Notes: generated by a model from the sequence alone, not told the origin. 64,000 nucleotides of DNA from Amycolatopsis sp. 195334CR (GCF_017309385.1 NZ_JAFJMJ010000001.1:682001-746000); one strand, 5' to 3'; counted from the stretch's first letter, positions 25,071 to 33,866 are shown. Numbers and translations: made by a program.

Positions 25071-26415
25071 TGACTTCCTGGTTTCGGCGCTGACCACGAT
25101 CAGCTCGCAGACGGAGGACCCGGACCTGTTCCTCAAGCAGCGGTTCGCCGTCTCCAGCTACCAGGTCGACGAGATCCCGCTGGAAACGCTGGACTCGTGG
25201 CGGCTCGACGACCGGCTCGAGCACGCCACCGGCCGGTTCTTCACCGTCGAGGGGCTGTCGGTGCGGACCAACTTCGGGCCGAACCCGCGGTGGTGCCAGC
25301 CGATCATCGTGCAGCCCGACATCGGCATCCTCGGCATCCTGGTGAAGAAGATCGACGGCGTATACCACTTCCTGATGCAGGTGAAGATGGAGCCGGGCAA
25401 CACCACGCTGGTGCAGTACGCGGCCACCGTGCAGGCGACCCAGAGCAACTACCAGCGGGTGCACGGCGGCCGGTCGACGCCGTACCTGGAGTACTTCCTC
25501 AAGGGCAGCCGGGGGCACATCCTGGTGGACCGGCTGCTGTCCGAGCACGCGTCCTGGTACCTGCACAAGCGCAACCGCAACATGATCGTGGAGCTGCCGC
25601 CGGACGAGGAGGTCGCCGAGCGCGACGACTTCACCTGGCTCACGCTCGGCCAGCTGCGCAGGCAGCTCGCGCTCGGCAACGTCAACATGAACGCCCGCAC
25701 CGTGCTGGCCTGCATCTCCTACGACGGCGCCCGCGTCCGGCCCGCGGCCGAGGGCTTCCACGCGCGGACCGTCGCCTCGCACAACGCGCAGCGGTCCGAC
25801 GCGGACCTGGCCGAGGTGATGACCTGGCTGATCGACCAGAAGGAGACCTACACCCTCGACGTCAAGCGGATCGGACTGTCCGAAATGGACGGCTGGGCGG
25901 CGGACGGCGGCAGCATCCGGCACCGCGACGGGCTGTACTTCCGGATCATCGGGCTGTCGGTGGCGGCGACCAGCCGGGAGGTCGGCACCTGGACGCAGCC
26001 GATGCTCGAACCGGTGCCGGGCAACCTGGTCGCCTTCCTCTGCCAGCGGCAGAACGGCGTGCTGCGGTTCCTGACCCAGGCGATGATCCAGCCGGGGTCG
26101 ACCGACCGGCTCGAACTCGGCGCGTCCATCCAGCTGGCTCCCGGCTACTGCCGCGACGCACGCGATCTGCCGCCGCTGGTGGAGTACCTGGATTCGGCGG
26201 TCGGGCAGGTGCGGCTGAAGTCGGTGCAGTCCGAGGACGGCGGCCGGTTCCACCGGGCCGACACCGAGCACCTGGTGATCGAGCTCCCGGAGGACCACCA
26301 CGTCGAGGCGCCGGAGAACTACCGGTGGATGACGCTCGGCCTGCTCGGGCGGCTGATGCAGTCGGGCTACTACCTCAACGTCGAAGCCCGCAGCCTGATG
26401 GCGTGCCTGCTGTGA
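25045..26415 (+). CDS. NDP-hexose 2,3-dehydratase
   Basis: A 456-residue protein built from two homologous halves, as in the NDP-hexose 2,3-dehydratase family (TylCVI, EryBVI, EvaA, SpnO). Paired motifs include FFTVEGLSVRTN / YFRIIGLSVAAT, RWCQPIIVQPDIGILGILVK / TWTQPMLEPVPGNLVAFLCQ, and QYAATVQATQSNY / ELGASIQLAPGY. It removes the C2 hydroxyl of dTDP-4-keto-6-deoxyglucose to make a 2-deoxy-3,4-diketo intermediate. The gene overlaps both neighbours, indicating translational coupling. Confidence 0.93.
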   Translation: MSTPAGRADDFLVSALTTISSQTEDPDLFLKQRFAVSSYQVDEIPLETLDSWRLDDRLEHATGRFFTVEGLSVRTNFGPNPRWCQPIIVQPDIGILGILVKKIDGVYHFLMQVKMEPGNTTLVQYAATVQATQSNYQRVHGGRSTPYLEYFLKGSRGHILVDRLLSEHASWYLHKRNRNMIVELPPDEEVAERDDFTWLTLGQLRRQLALGNVNMNARTVLACISYDGARVRPAAEGFHARTVASHNAQRSDADLAEVMTWLIDQKETYTLDVKRIGLSEMDGWAADGGSIRHRDGLYFRIIGLSVAATSREVGTWTQPMLEPVPGNLVAFLCQRQNGVLRFLTQAMIQPGSTDRLELGASIQLAPGYCRDARDLPPLVEYLDSAVGQVRLKSVQSEDGGRFHRADTEHLVIELPEDHHVEAPENYRWMTLGLLGRLMQSGYYLNVEARSLMACLL

Positions 26416-27323
26416 GGTTCCTGCTCGTCGGCCTCTCGCGGTTCGCCCGGCGGCGGGTGCTGCCCGCGGCGTCCGCGCTGGACGGCATCGAGGTGGTGGA
26501 CGTGGCCAGCGCGCACGGTGGTGAGGTGCCCGGGCCGGGGCGTCGGCACACGGACTGGCACGCGGCGCTGGACAGCACGGAACCCGCGCTGGTCTACGTC
26601 TCGACGGTCAACAGCACGCACGCCGAGGTGGTCCGGCACGCGTTGCGGCGGGGCCACCACGTCGTGGTGGACAAGCCCGCGTTCCTGACGCTGGACACGG
26701 CCGAGGAACTGGTCGAGCTGGCCCGGAGCCGGTCGCTGGTGCTGGCCGAGGCGACGAACTACTCGTTCCACCCGATGTTCTCGCCGGACCTGACCAAGGA
26801 CATCACCAAGGCCGTCGCGGTGTTCACCCCGCCCGTGCCGCCGGAGGACTTCCGGCACAAGCGGTCCTCGGGCGGCGGGGCCTTCCTCGACACCGGGCCG
26901 TACTTCGCGTCGCTGGGCCGGGTCCTGTGGGGTGTCGAACCGGACGACGTGCACGTCATCGTCGGCGACCGCACCGCGGACGGCCTGGAACTGGCCTACA
27001 GCGTGCTGGCCGGCTACCCCGGCGGCCGTACCGTCGTCGGGCAGTTCGGTTTCACCACGCACTACCGCAACAACCTGCAGCTGCTCGGGCCCGGCGTCGC
27101 GGTGGACGTGCCCAGGCCGTTCTCCGCGCCGCCGGACCTGACCGCCGACCTGCACTTCGAGATCGGTGGCGTGCACGAGACGCGGAGCGTGCCGCCCGCG
27201 GACAGCATGGAGCTGTTCCTCGGCGCCGTGCTTTCCGCGGTGCGCTCGGGTTCGCGTGAGTTCGACGCCGCCCTGCTGAGCGACGCCAGGACGCGCGACC
27301 GCGTCGTCCGTGCCGCCCGGTAG
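26412..27323 (+). CDS. NDP-hexose ketoreductase (GFO/IDH/MocA family)
   Basis: A 303-residue NAD(P)-dependent oxidoreductase. The N-terminal Rossmann fold begins RFLLVGLSRFARRRVLP, and the GFO/IDH/MocA signature is VDKPAFLT around residue 85. It resembles the C3-ketoreductases that follow 2,3-dehydration (SpnN, KijD10). GTG at 26412 overlaps the dehydratase stop as GTGA. It is the last gene of the sugar operon. It would reduce the 3-keto group of the dehydratase product, giving dTDP-4-keto-2,6-dideoxyglucose. Confidence 0.85.
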   Translation: MRFLLVGLSRFARRRVLPAASALDGIEVVDVASAHGGEVPGPGRRHTDWHAALDSTEPALVYVSTVNSTHAEVVRHALRRGHHVVVDKPAFLTLDTAEELVELARSRSLVLAEATNYSFHPMFSPDLTKDITKAVAVFTPPVPPEDFRHKRSSGGGAFLDTGPYFASLGRVLWGVEPDDVHVIVGDRTADGLELAYSVLAGYPGGRTVVGQFGFTTHYRNNLQLLGPGVAVDVPRPFSAPPDLTADLHFEIGGVHETRSVPPADSMELFLGAVLSAVRSGSREFDAALLSDARTRDRVVRAAR

Positions 27324-27407
27324 GACGCTCGCGAAAATGGGGCGCGCCGGGGTGCGGTGGTTGCCTATGCTGTGGTGACCGGCGATCGGTGTCCACTTTG
27401 GAGTGCC

Positions 27408-27668
27408 ATGTCCGCTCGCGTCCTGTCCAGTGACCTTTCCCGGCACACCGGGCGTTCCGTGCGGATCGCCGGCTGGGTCCACCGCACGCGGCGGCTGAAG
27501 TCCGTCACGTTCCTCGTGCTGCGGGACCGGTCCGGGTTGGCGCAGGTCGTGCTGCCGCCGGGGGAAGCGCGGTTCCCGGACGAGACCGTGCTCGAAGTCC
27601 GCGGCCTGGCGACGGCCAGCCCGCAGGCTCCGGGTGGGTCGGCTCAGTCCTTGAGGTGTGCCCGCTAG
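27408..27668 (+). pseudogene. truncated aspartyl-tRNA synthetase N-terminus
   Basis: The 86-codon frame begins MSARVLSSDLSRHTGRSVRI and continues AGWVHRTRRLKSVTFLVLRD, RSGLAQVVLPPG, the OB-fold anticodon-binding domain of non-discriminating aspartyl-tRNA synthetases. Similarity ends near codon 80 (ATASPQAPGG) and about six unrelated residues lead to TAG. The catalytic domain is absent, so it cannot charge tRNA. It keeps its own start, GGAG ribosome-binding site and likely promoter. Its stop overlaps the stop of the facing ATP-grasp gene. It marks the right edge of the sugar island. Confidence 0.75.
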
Positions 27669-28495
27669 GTCAGCGGCAGCTCCCCCGGCGGCACCGAACG
27701 AGGACGATCGCTCACCTGCCCGTCACCGAGTTCGATCAGCCGCCACACGCCGTCCTCACGCAACGCGAAATCAGCGGTGACAAAAGGCAAACCGAGCCCA
27801 CCCACCAACGACGCGACCCCGAGATCAGCGTCGGGCAAGTCGTCCGGTGTGTCCGGGTGCGGTCCGACGAGACGGCAAACGCCGTCGACCCACCAAGTGC
27901 GCACTTCCCGCGAAACGAAGTTCTCGAACCGCCGCAGGACGAAGCCGCCGGTGAAGTCGCGATCGCGTAGTTCCAGGAATCGGCTCGCCACCGCCCAAGC
28001 CGCCGTCACGTCGGCGACGTCGGGGACGAACGCCGCTTCGTGCCAGTAGTGCTTCATCGACTTGGTGTAGTCACGCAACACCGCGGGCCCGGGGCCGAGT
28101 TCACCGCACGCGCTCTCGAAAGCCGCGCGCTCAGCCCCTTCCGTCCACACCGTCCGCGGAGTGATGTCGGCCAGATCCGCGTACCAGCCCGGGAGTTCGT
28201 GCGCCCGCCGGTACTGCGCGGCCGTCGTGCGCAGGACGACATCGCGTCGCCGCAGTGCTTTGTCGAAGTCCGCGTACCGCGAGCTGCTCAACATCCAGCC
28301 CCGGTAGACAGCCTTGCCCGGCGGAACCCGCCGCACAGCCTCGTCGGCGCCGCCCGCGGTGGCCAGCGCGTCGTGATCGACCAGCGCCACGTCCATCCCG
28401 GCGTCCCGGGCGGCATCGGCCTCGGCCGCGAAATGGGCGTCAGGACGGCGAGGGCGCAGCACGTCCGAGGGAACCAGCAACATCACGCAGTGCAT
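27665..28495 (-). CDS. ATP-grasp (R2K-type) protein
   Basis: A 276-residue protein matching the R2K clade of ATP-grasp enzymes (DUF4343). Conserved pieces are PAVLRDYTKSMKHYWHEAAF, FVLRRFENFVSREVRTWWVD and the metal-binding end DFALREDGVWRLIELGDGQ. ATP-grasp enzymes join a carboxylate to an amine or similar nucleophile using ATP. R2K members are often linked to peptide tagging or phage, but no substrate can be assigned. ATG at 28495 is chosen; ATG at 28483 is an alternative. The gene is divergent from an ABC transporter operon. Confidence 0.72.
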   Translation of the reverse strand: MHCVMLLVPSDVLRPRRPDAHFAAEADAARDAGMDVALVDHDALATAGGADEAVRRVPPGKAVYRGWMLSSSRYADFDKALRRRDVVLRTTAAQYRRAHELPGWYADLADITPRTVWTEGAERAAFESACGELGPGPAVLRDYTKSMKHYWHEAAFVPDVADVTAAWAVASRFLELRDRDFTGGFVLRRFENFVSREVRTWWVDGVCRLVGPHPDTPDDLPDADLGVASLVGGLGLPFVTADFALREDGVWRLIELGDGQVSDRPRSVPPGELPLT

Positions 28496-28505
28496 ACTGC
28501 CCGAT

Positions 28506-28570
28506 TTCCCTGGGAGTTTCCTGGGAATTGCGCCCCGTGAACCGACGACCACCGCCGCGTTCCCAGGGAG
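28506..28570. promoter_or_regulatory. three related palindromes in the ATP-grasp / ABC divergent promoter
   Basis: TTCCCTGGGAG (28506-28516), TTTCCTGGGAA (28517-28527) and TTCCCAGGGAG (28560-28570) are versions of a TTCCC(T/A)GGGAA palindrome. The first two are spaced 11 bases centre to centre, one helical turn. They lie between the divergent starts at 28495 and 28601. The OmpR-type regulator of the same operon or an unknown repressor could bind them. Confidence 0.55.
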
Positions 28571-28600
28571 TCGTCACCTGTCGTCGCCAGCCTCACTCCC

Positions 28601-29512
28601 ATGAGCGACACCATCGAGGCCAGGGGCCTCACCAAGCGCTACGGCGACAAGCTCGCCGTCGACCGGCTCGACTTCACCATCGAACCCGGCCGCGTCACCG
28701 GGTTCCTCGGCCCCAACGGCGCCGGCAAGTCCACCACCATGCGGCTCGTGCTCGGACTGGATTCGCCGACCGCGGGCACCGTCACCGTCCACGGCCGCCG
28801 CTACGCCGAACTCCCGCGCCCGCTCCACACGGTCGGCGCCCTGCTCGACGCGCGGGCCGTGCACCCGGGACGCACCGCCGTCCAGCACCTCCGGGCGCTC
28901 GCCCAGACCGCGGGCATCGGCCGCGCCCGCGTCGACGAGGTGCTCGCGCTCGTCGGCCTGTCGAACGTGGCCGGCAAACGGGCGGGCACCTTCTCCCTCG
29001 GCATGAGCCAGCGCCTCGGCATCGCGGGCGCCCTGCTCGGCGACCCGCCGGTGCTGATGTTCGACGAACCGGTCAACGGCCTCGACCCCGAAGGCATCCG
29101 CTGGATCCGCGGCCTCATGCGCGACCTTGCCGCCGAAGGGCGCACGGTGCTCGTTTCCAGTCACCTGATGAGCGAGATGGCGCTGACCGCGCACCACCTG
29201 CTCGTGCTCGGCCGCGGCCGCCTCATCGCCGACACCGGCATGGACGACTTCCTCCGCCTGCACAGCGAGGAAACCGTGCTCGTCCGCACCGACGAGACCG
29301 ACCGGCTGGCGCGGCTACTCCGGCGCACCGGCGCCACCTTCGAACTCGACGACGACACCCTGCGCGTGGTCGATCGAACCGCGCGCGAGATCGGGAAACT
29401 CGCTGCCGCCGAAGGCATCGCGCTGGCCGAACTGACCCCGAGCCGCGGCTCGCTGGAGGACGTGTTCATGGCCCTCACCCACGATTCCGTCGAATACGGG
29501 GTGCGCGCGTGA
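28601..29512 (+). CDS. ABC transporter ATP-binding protein
   Basis: A 303-residue ATPase of the ABC-2/DrrA-like exporter type. Walker A is GPNGAGKST at 37-45, the signature is the variant LGMSQ at 133-137, and Walker B is VLMFDEPVNGLD from 151. A C-terminal extension of about 90 residues ends in SLEDVFMALTHD, usual for bacitracin/lantibiotic-type exporters. It overlaps the permease gene by a GTGA junction. The ATPase, permease, membrane protein, response regulator and kinase genes are all coupled, suggesting a peptide- or antibiotic-sensing and export module. Confidence 0.92.
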   Translation: MSDTIEARGLTKRYGDKLAVDRLDFTIEPGRVTGFLGPNGAGKSTTMRLVLGLDSPTAGTVTVHGRRYAELPRPLHTVGALLDARAVHPGRTAVQHLRALAQTAGIGRARVDEVLALVGLSNVAGKRAGTFSLGMSQRLGIAGALLGDPPVLMFDEPVNGLDPEGIRWIRGLMRDLAAEGRTVLVSSHLMSEMALTAHHLLVLGRGRLIADTGMDDFLRLHSEETVLVRTDETDRLARLLRRTGATFELDDDTLRVVDRTAREIGKLAAAEGIALAELTPSRGSLEDVFMALTHDSVEYGVRA

Positions 29513-30258
29513 ACCTCCTCCGTTCCGAATGGACCAAGTTGCGCAGCCTCCGCTCGACGTGGCTGACCATGGTGGTGACCGCGGTGCTCGGCGTGGGCGT
29601 CGCCGCGCTGTCGTCGTCCGCGCAGGCCCGCGCCTACGACCCCGCCGAGTGGGATCCGGCCGCGACCAGCCTGACCAGCATCATCGTGGCGCAGCTGGCC
29701 ACCGGTGTGCTCGGCGTGCTGGTGGTCACCGCCGAGTACTCCACCGGCACCATCCAGCCGAGCGTGGTCGCGGTGCCCGCGCGCGGCCGCCTCCTCGCCG
29801 CGAAAGCCGTGGTGTTCGGCGGGATCGCGTTCCTGCTGAGCCAGTTGATCGGGTTCACCTCGTTCTTCGTGGGGCAGGCGGTGATCGACGCCGCCGGTGC
29901 GCCGTACGCGACGCTCGACCAGCCCGGTGTGCTGCGCGCGGTCATCGGCAGCGGGCTCTACCTCACCGCGGTCGGCCTGCTCGGCCTCGGGCTGGGCGCG
30001 GTCCTCCGGTCGACGGCGGGCGCGATCGGTGTACTCGTCTCGGCCACGCTGCTGATCCGGCTGATCGCGCAGACCTTCCCCGACAGCTGGCGAGACTGGA
30101 TGGACCGGTACTGGCCGACGTCCGCCGGGGAGAAGATCGTGAACGTGTTGCCGGCGGCCGGAGCGCTGCCGCCGTGGACCGGTTTCGCCATCCTGTGCGG
30201 CTTCGTGGCGGTGATCGGCGCGGCGGGCTACGGCGTGCTGCGGACGAGGGACGTGTGA
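29509..30258 (+). CDS. ABC-2 type permease
   Basis: A 249-residue integral membrane protein with about six helices. It begins MNLLRSEWTKLRSLRSTWLT, typical of ABC-2 permeases paired with DrrA-like ATPases in actinomycetes, and contains AEYSTGTIQPSVVAVPARGR. GTG at 29509 overlaps the ATPase stop. It forms the membrane part of the exporter. Confidence 0.9.
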   Translation: MNLLRSEWTKLRSLRSTWLTMVVTAVLGVGVAALSSSAQARAYDPAEWDPAATSLTSIIVAQLATGVLGVLVVTAEYSTGTIQPSVVAVPARGRLLAAKAVVFGGIAFLLSQLIGFTSFFVGQAVIDAAGAPYATLDQPGVLRAVIGSGLYLTAVGLLGLGLGAVLRSTAGAIGVLVSATLLIRLIAQTFPDSWRDWMDRYWPTSAGEKIVNVLPAAGALPPWTGFAILCGFVAVIGAAGYGVLRTRDV

Positions 30259-31214
30259 AGCGCGGGGCCGCGGCCGGGTTCTCGGCCGGGCTTGCGGCGT
30301 GGACGGGCATGGCCGGGTGGGCGCTGCTCGGCCTCACCCTGCTCGCCGGCGACGCTGACACCCCGGCCCTCGGCGGCGCTTCCGGCGACGGCGGCGGCAT
30401 CTCCGGCGCCCCCGGCCTCGACGGCATCTCCGCTACTCTCGGCATCGGCGGCGCCCCCGGCCTCGGCATCGGTTCAGGCCTCGACGCGAGCGCCGCCCCG
30501 GCCGCGCTCGCGCTCGCTGTCGGTGGGGCCGTCCAACTCGGGCCCGGCTCGGTTTCCGGGTTGCCACTGGGGATCTCGCTGATCGGCGCGCTTCTGCTGA
30601 CCGCCTGGCTCACCACCTGGGAACAGGTCGCCAGCGCAGCGGCGGTGTTCATCGCGGGCCTCCTCGTCGTGTGCATCCTCCCCCAGGTCCAGCTCCTGCC
30701 AACCCTCGTCGGCGGGCTCCTCTGGCTGGCCACCACCCTCGCCATCCGGGTCGCCAGCTGGCGATGGCCGTGGGTCCGCAACGTCGCGCTGGTGCTCCTC
30801 GGTACGGCAGCCGTCGCGACGCTCGTCGGTGCGGTGTTGTCCTTCACGAGCGCGCGAATGCTCGGCACGATGCTGCTCACCGCACCCAACCTGCTCTGCG
30901 TGGCCCTGACCCGAGGCCTCGGCGTGCCGTGGCACGGCCTCGAGCTGCCAGACCTGCCAGACCTGCCACTGTGGCCCCTCGCCCTCGTGGTCGCCGTGCT
31001 CGTGGCGGTGTTCGCGCGCTGGCACGCCCCCTGGGTGATGGCGTTGTGCTGCGCGGCGATGGCGTGGCTCGGCGGCGCGCGGGTGGAAGTGTTCCGCTTC
31101 GAAGTGGGACTCACCGGCGACGTGCTCATCGCCGCCGCCACCGGGCTCGCCGCGGGAGGAGTGGCGTGCCTGCTCGTCGAAGGCGCCCGGCACTGGCATC
31201 GTCGACGGACATGA
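30255..31214 (+). CDS. multispanning membrane protein (streptophobe-like)
   Basis: A 319-residue protein with about eight hydrophobic segments and a Gly/Ala-rich extracytoplasmic stretch (residues about 38-80: ALGGASGDGGGISGAPGL). A DLPDLPLWPL block precedes the last helices. It recalls the streptophobe membrane proteins of actinomycetes, but the match is not firm. GTG at 30255 overlaps the permease stop, and its own stop overlaps the response-regulator start as ATGA. The position suggests a sensor or immunity accessory of the exporter. Confidence 0.6.
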   Translation: MKRGAAAGFSAGLAAWTGMAGWALLGLTLLAGDADTPALGGASGDGGGISGAPGLDGISATLGIGGAPGLGIGSGLDASAAPAALALAVGGAVQLGPGSVSGLPLGISLIGALLLTAWLTTWEQVASAAAVFIAGLLVVCILPQVQLLPTLVGGLLWLATTLAIRVASWRWPWVRNVALVLLGTAAVATLVGAVLSFTSARMLGTMLLTAPNLLCVALTRGLGVPWHGLELPDLPDLPLWPLALVVAVLVAVFARWHAPWVMALCCAAMAWLGGARVEVFRFEVGLTGDVLIAAATGLAAGGVACLLVEGARHWHRRRT

Positions 31215-31897
31215 CGGCCAACCTGCTCGTGGTGGAGGACGACCCGACGCTGCGCGAACTGCTCGCGGCCAGCCTCCGGTTCGCCGGGTTCGCGGTGTCC
31301 ACCACCGCGAGCGGGGTCGAGGCGCTGCGGATCGCCGCGCAGCGGCCGCCCGATCTGGTGGTGCTGGACGTGCTGCTGCCCGACGTCGACGGCTTCGAGG
31401 TGCTGCGCCGCCTGCGCGACGGCGCGGCACCCGCCCGCGACGTGCCGGTGTTGTTCCTGACCGCCCGCGACGCCGGGGAGGACAAGGTCGCCGGGCTGAC
31501 CGCGGGCGGCGACGACTACGTCACCAAACCGTTCCGCCTCGAAGAACTGATCGCCCGCATCCGCGCGATCCTGCGCCGCACCAGCGGTTCCTCGCGTGCC
31601 GTGCTGACCGCCGGTGACCTCGAACTGGACCCGGTGGCCCGGCTGGTCACCCGCGGCGGTGCGCCGGTTTCCCTGTCCCCCACCGAATTCACCCTGCTGC
31701 GGTTCCTGCTGGAGAACACCGACCGGGTACTGGCGCGCGAGCAGATCCTGCACCACGTGTGGCGCTACGACTTCGGCGGCGACGCCAGCATCGTCGAGTC
31801 CTACATCAGCTACCTGCGGCGCAAGGTGGACAACCGGGAGCCGAAGCTCATCCACACCGTGCGAGGGATCGGTTACGTGCTGCGAGCACCGCGGTGA
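31211..31897 (+). CDS. OmpR/PhoB-family response regulator
   Basis: A 228-residue two-component regulator. The receiver domain has the acidic pair ED (9-11), phospho-aspartate D53 in VVLDVLLPD, T84 region FLTARD and K106 in YVTKPFR. The C-terminal winged helix (about 130-228) has LSPTEFTLLRFLLENTDRVL and SYISYLRRKVD. The start is coupled to the membrane protein before it and the stop to the kinase after it. It probably controls this operon and the ATP-grasp gene through the palindromes at 28506-28570 (inference). Confidence 0.93.
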   Translation: MTANLLVVEDDPTLRELLAASLRFAGFAVSTTASGVEALRIAAQRPPDLVVLDVLLPDVDGFEVLRRLRDGAAPARDVPVLFLTARDAGEDKVAGLTAGGDDYVTKPFRLEELIARIRAILRRTSGSSRAVLTAGDLELDPVARLVTRGGAPVSLSPTEFTLLRFLLENTDRVLAREQILHHVWRYDFGGDASIVESYISYLRRKVDNREPKLIHTVRGIGYVLRAPR

Positions 31898-33279
31898 AGC
31901 GGCTGTCGCTGCGGGCGCGGGTGCTGTTGATCGCGATGGCGCTGCTGGTGGCGGGTATGGTGGCCAGCAGCGCGGTGGTGCTCGTCGCGCTGCGGAAACC
32001 ACTGGTGGAGCAGGTGGACCTCCAGGTGTCGGTGGCCGCCGGGGTGCTGGCCGCGGTGCCGGAACCGGTGGTCGCGAACCTGGCGGGCAACGCCCCGATC
32101 CCGCGCGAAGGACCCGACGACCTCTACCTGGCCTACCTGACCCCGGACGGGCAACCGTCGTTGGCGCTCCGGGGAACTGCCGTACCGGATCTGCCGAAAC
32201 TGGACCGCGCGGCGGTGCTCGCGCGCGGCGGTCAGCCGTTCGAAGTGGCGGACTGGCGGGTGCTGGCGCTGCCGGTCCGCACCGGTGGCAGCGTGGTGGT
32301 GGCCGGTGCACTGTCCTCAGTGGACGAAACGGTGGCGCGGGTGCGCCTGGTCTGCGTGCTGGTGGGCGGCGGGTTGCTGGTGGTGCTGGCCACCGCGGGG
32401 TGGTTCTGGGTGCGGGCCGGGCTGCGGCCGCTGCGCCGGATCGAGGAGACCGCGGCGGCGATCGCGGGCGGTGACCTGTCGCGGCGGGTTCCGTTCACCG
32501 CCGCCGAATCCACCGAGGTCGGCAGGCTGACCACCGCGCTGAACGGCATGCTGGCGCAGATCGAGGCCGCTGTCGCCGCGCGCACGCGCTCCGAGGAACG
32601 CCTGCGCACGTTCGTCGCGGACGCCAGCCACGAACTGCGCACCCCGCTGGCCGGCATCAGCGGATTCGCGCAGCTCTACCGCATGGGCGGCAGCGAGATC
32701 GACGCGACGATGGACCGCATCGAACGCGAGTCGACCCGGCTGACCGCGCTGGTGGACGACCTGCTGCTGCTCGCGCAACTGGATGAAGGCGGCCTCGACC
32801 TGCGCCGGGCGCCGATGGACCTGCGTTCGCTGGCCGCGGACGCGCTGCACGACCTCCGCGCGCTGGACCCGGCCCGCGAGGTCGCGCTCACCGGGCTCGG
32901 CGACGCACCGGATCCCGCGCCCGCCCCGGTGCTCGGCGACGAGGCCAGGTTGCGGCAGGTGGTGAGCAACCTGGTGGGCAACGCGATCGCGCACACTCCG
33001 GCGGGTTCCGCCGTGCGCATCGGGGTCGGCACGCACGCCGATGAGTCCATTTTGGAGCTCGCCGACTCCGGTCCCGGTCTTTCCCCGGACCAGGTGGCGC
33101 TGGTCTTCGATCGGTTCTACCGCGCGGATCCCTCGCGCGCCCGTGACCACGGCGGTGGCGCCGGGCTCGGCCTGGCGATCGTCCATTCGCTGGTGACCGC
33201 CCACGGCGGCACGGTGTCGGTGTCCACCCAACCGGGCGCCGGCGCCACTTTCCGGCTCGTGCTCCCGAAATCCGGTTAA
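31894..33279 (+). CDS. sensor histidine kinase
   Basis: A 461-residue kinase. Membrane helices lie at about 8-33 and 152-174, with an extracytoplasmic sensor loop of about 118 residues between them. A HAMP linker (175-228) is followed by the phospho-acceptor H246 in ASHELRTPL. The catalytic domain has the N-box VSNLVGNAIAHTP, the G1 box DSGPGLS, the F-box FDRFYR and the G2 box GAGLGLAIV. It is the cognate partner of the preceding regulator, whose stop it overlaps. Confidence 0.94.
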   Translation: MKRLSLRARVLLIAMALLVAGMVASSAVVLVALRKPLVEQVDLQVSVAAGVLAAVPEPVVANLAGNAPIPREGPDDLYLAYLTPDGQPSLALRGTAVPDLPKLDRAAVLARGGQPFEVADWRVLALPVRTGGSVVVAGALSSVDETVARVRLVCVLVGGGLLVVLATAGWFWVRAGLRPLRRIEETAAAIAGGDLSRRVPFTAAESTEVGRLTTALNGMLAQIEAAVAARTRSEERLRTFVADASHELRTPLAGISGFAQLYRMGGSEIDATMDRIERESTRLTALVDDLLLLAQLDEGGLDLRRAPMDLRSLAADALHDLRALDPAREVALTGLGDAPDPAPAPVLGDEARLRQVVSNLVGNAIAHTPAGSAVRIGVGTHADESILELADSGPGLSPDQVALVFDRFYRADPSRARDHGGGAGLGLAIVHSLVTAHGGTVSVSTQPGAGATFRLVLPKSG

Positions 33280-33290
33280 GCTGGACGGTG

Positions 33291-33866
33291 ATGATCATTC
33301 GTCCCGCCACCGCCGCCGACATCGACGCCGCGGTCACCACGCTGTCCCTCGCCTTCGCCGACTACCCGTTCACCCGGCACACCATCGCCGCCGACGACCA
33401 CGCCGGGCGGCTGGCCCGCTCGCAACGGCTGTTCCTCACCCGGATCAGCCTGCCCCACGGCCGGGTGTGGGTGAGCGAGCACGCCGAGGCCGTCGCCGCG
33501 TGGACCACCCCGGATGCGACCGACCTCGGGCAGGTCTTCGCCGAGGTGGGGCCGGAACTCGCCGAGATCGCCGGTGACCGCGCGGAGATCGCCGCCGAGT
33601 CGGAGGCCGCACTGGCCCCGCACCGGCCGCGGGAACCGGCGTGGTTCCTCGGCACGGTCGGTGTCCGGCCGGGCAACCAGGGCCGTGGTCTGGGCAAGTC
33701 GGTGATCCGGCCGGGTCTGGAGGCCGCGGAGGCCGCCGGGGTGCCCGCGTACCTGGAGACCTCGACCGAGCGCAACGTCGAGCTGTACCGGACACTCGGC
33801 TTCGAGGTGGTCGCCGAGGTCGAGCTGCCCCGCGGCGGGCCGAGGACCTGGGCCATGCGCCGCTGA
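33291..33866 (+). CDS. GNAT-family N-acetyltransferase
   Basis: A 191-residue acetyltransferase. The acetyl-CoA-binding signature is VGVRPGNQGRGLGKSVI (R/QxxGxG), and the C-terminal NVELYRTLGFEVV is the usual beta-bulge strand pair. It lies 11 bases after the histidine kinase. The substrate is unknown; similar actinomycete proteins acetylate amines or antibiotics. ATG at 33291 is preferred to the GTG just before it. Confidence 0.85.
   Translation: MIIRPATAADIDAAVTTLSLAFADYPFTRHTIAADDHAGRLARSQRLFLTRISLPHGRVWVSEHAEAVAAWTTPDATDLGQVFAEVGPELAEIAGDRAEIAAESEAALAPHRPREPAWFLGTVGVRPGNQGRGLGKSVIRPGLEAAEAAGVPAYLETSTERNVELYRTLGFEVVAEVELPRGGPRTWAMRR

Noticed and set aside
19072..27740. Integrative element with attachment sites at the tRNA
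   Set aside because: No integrase, and no copy of the tRNA 3' end was found near the right edge of the sugar cassette. The island is inferred from broken genes only.
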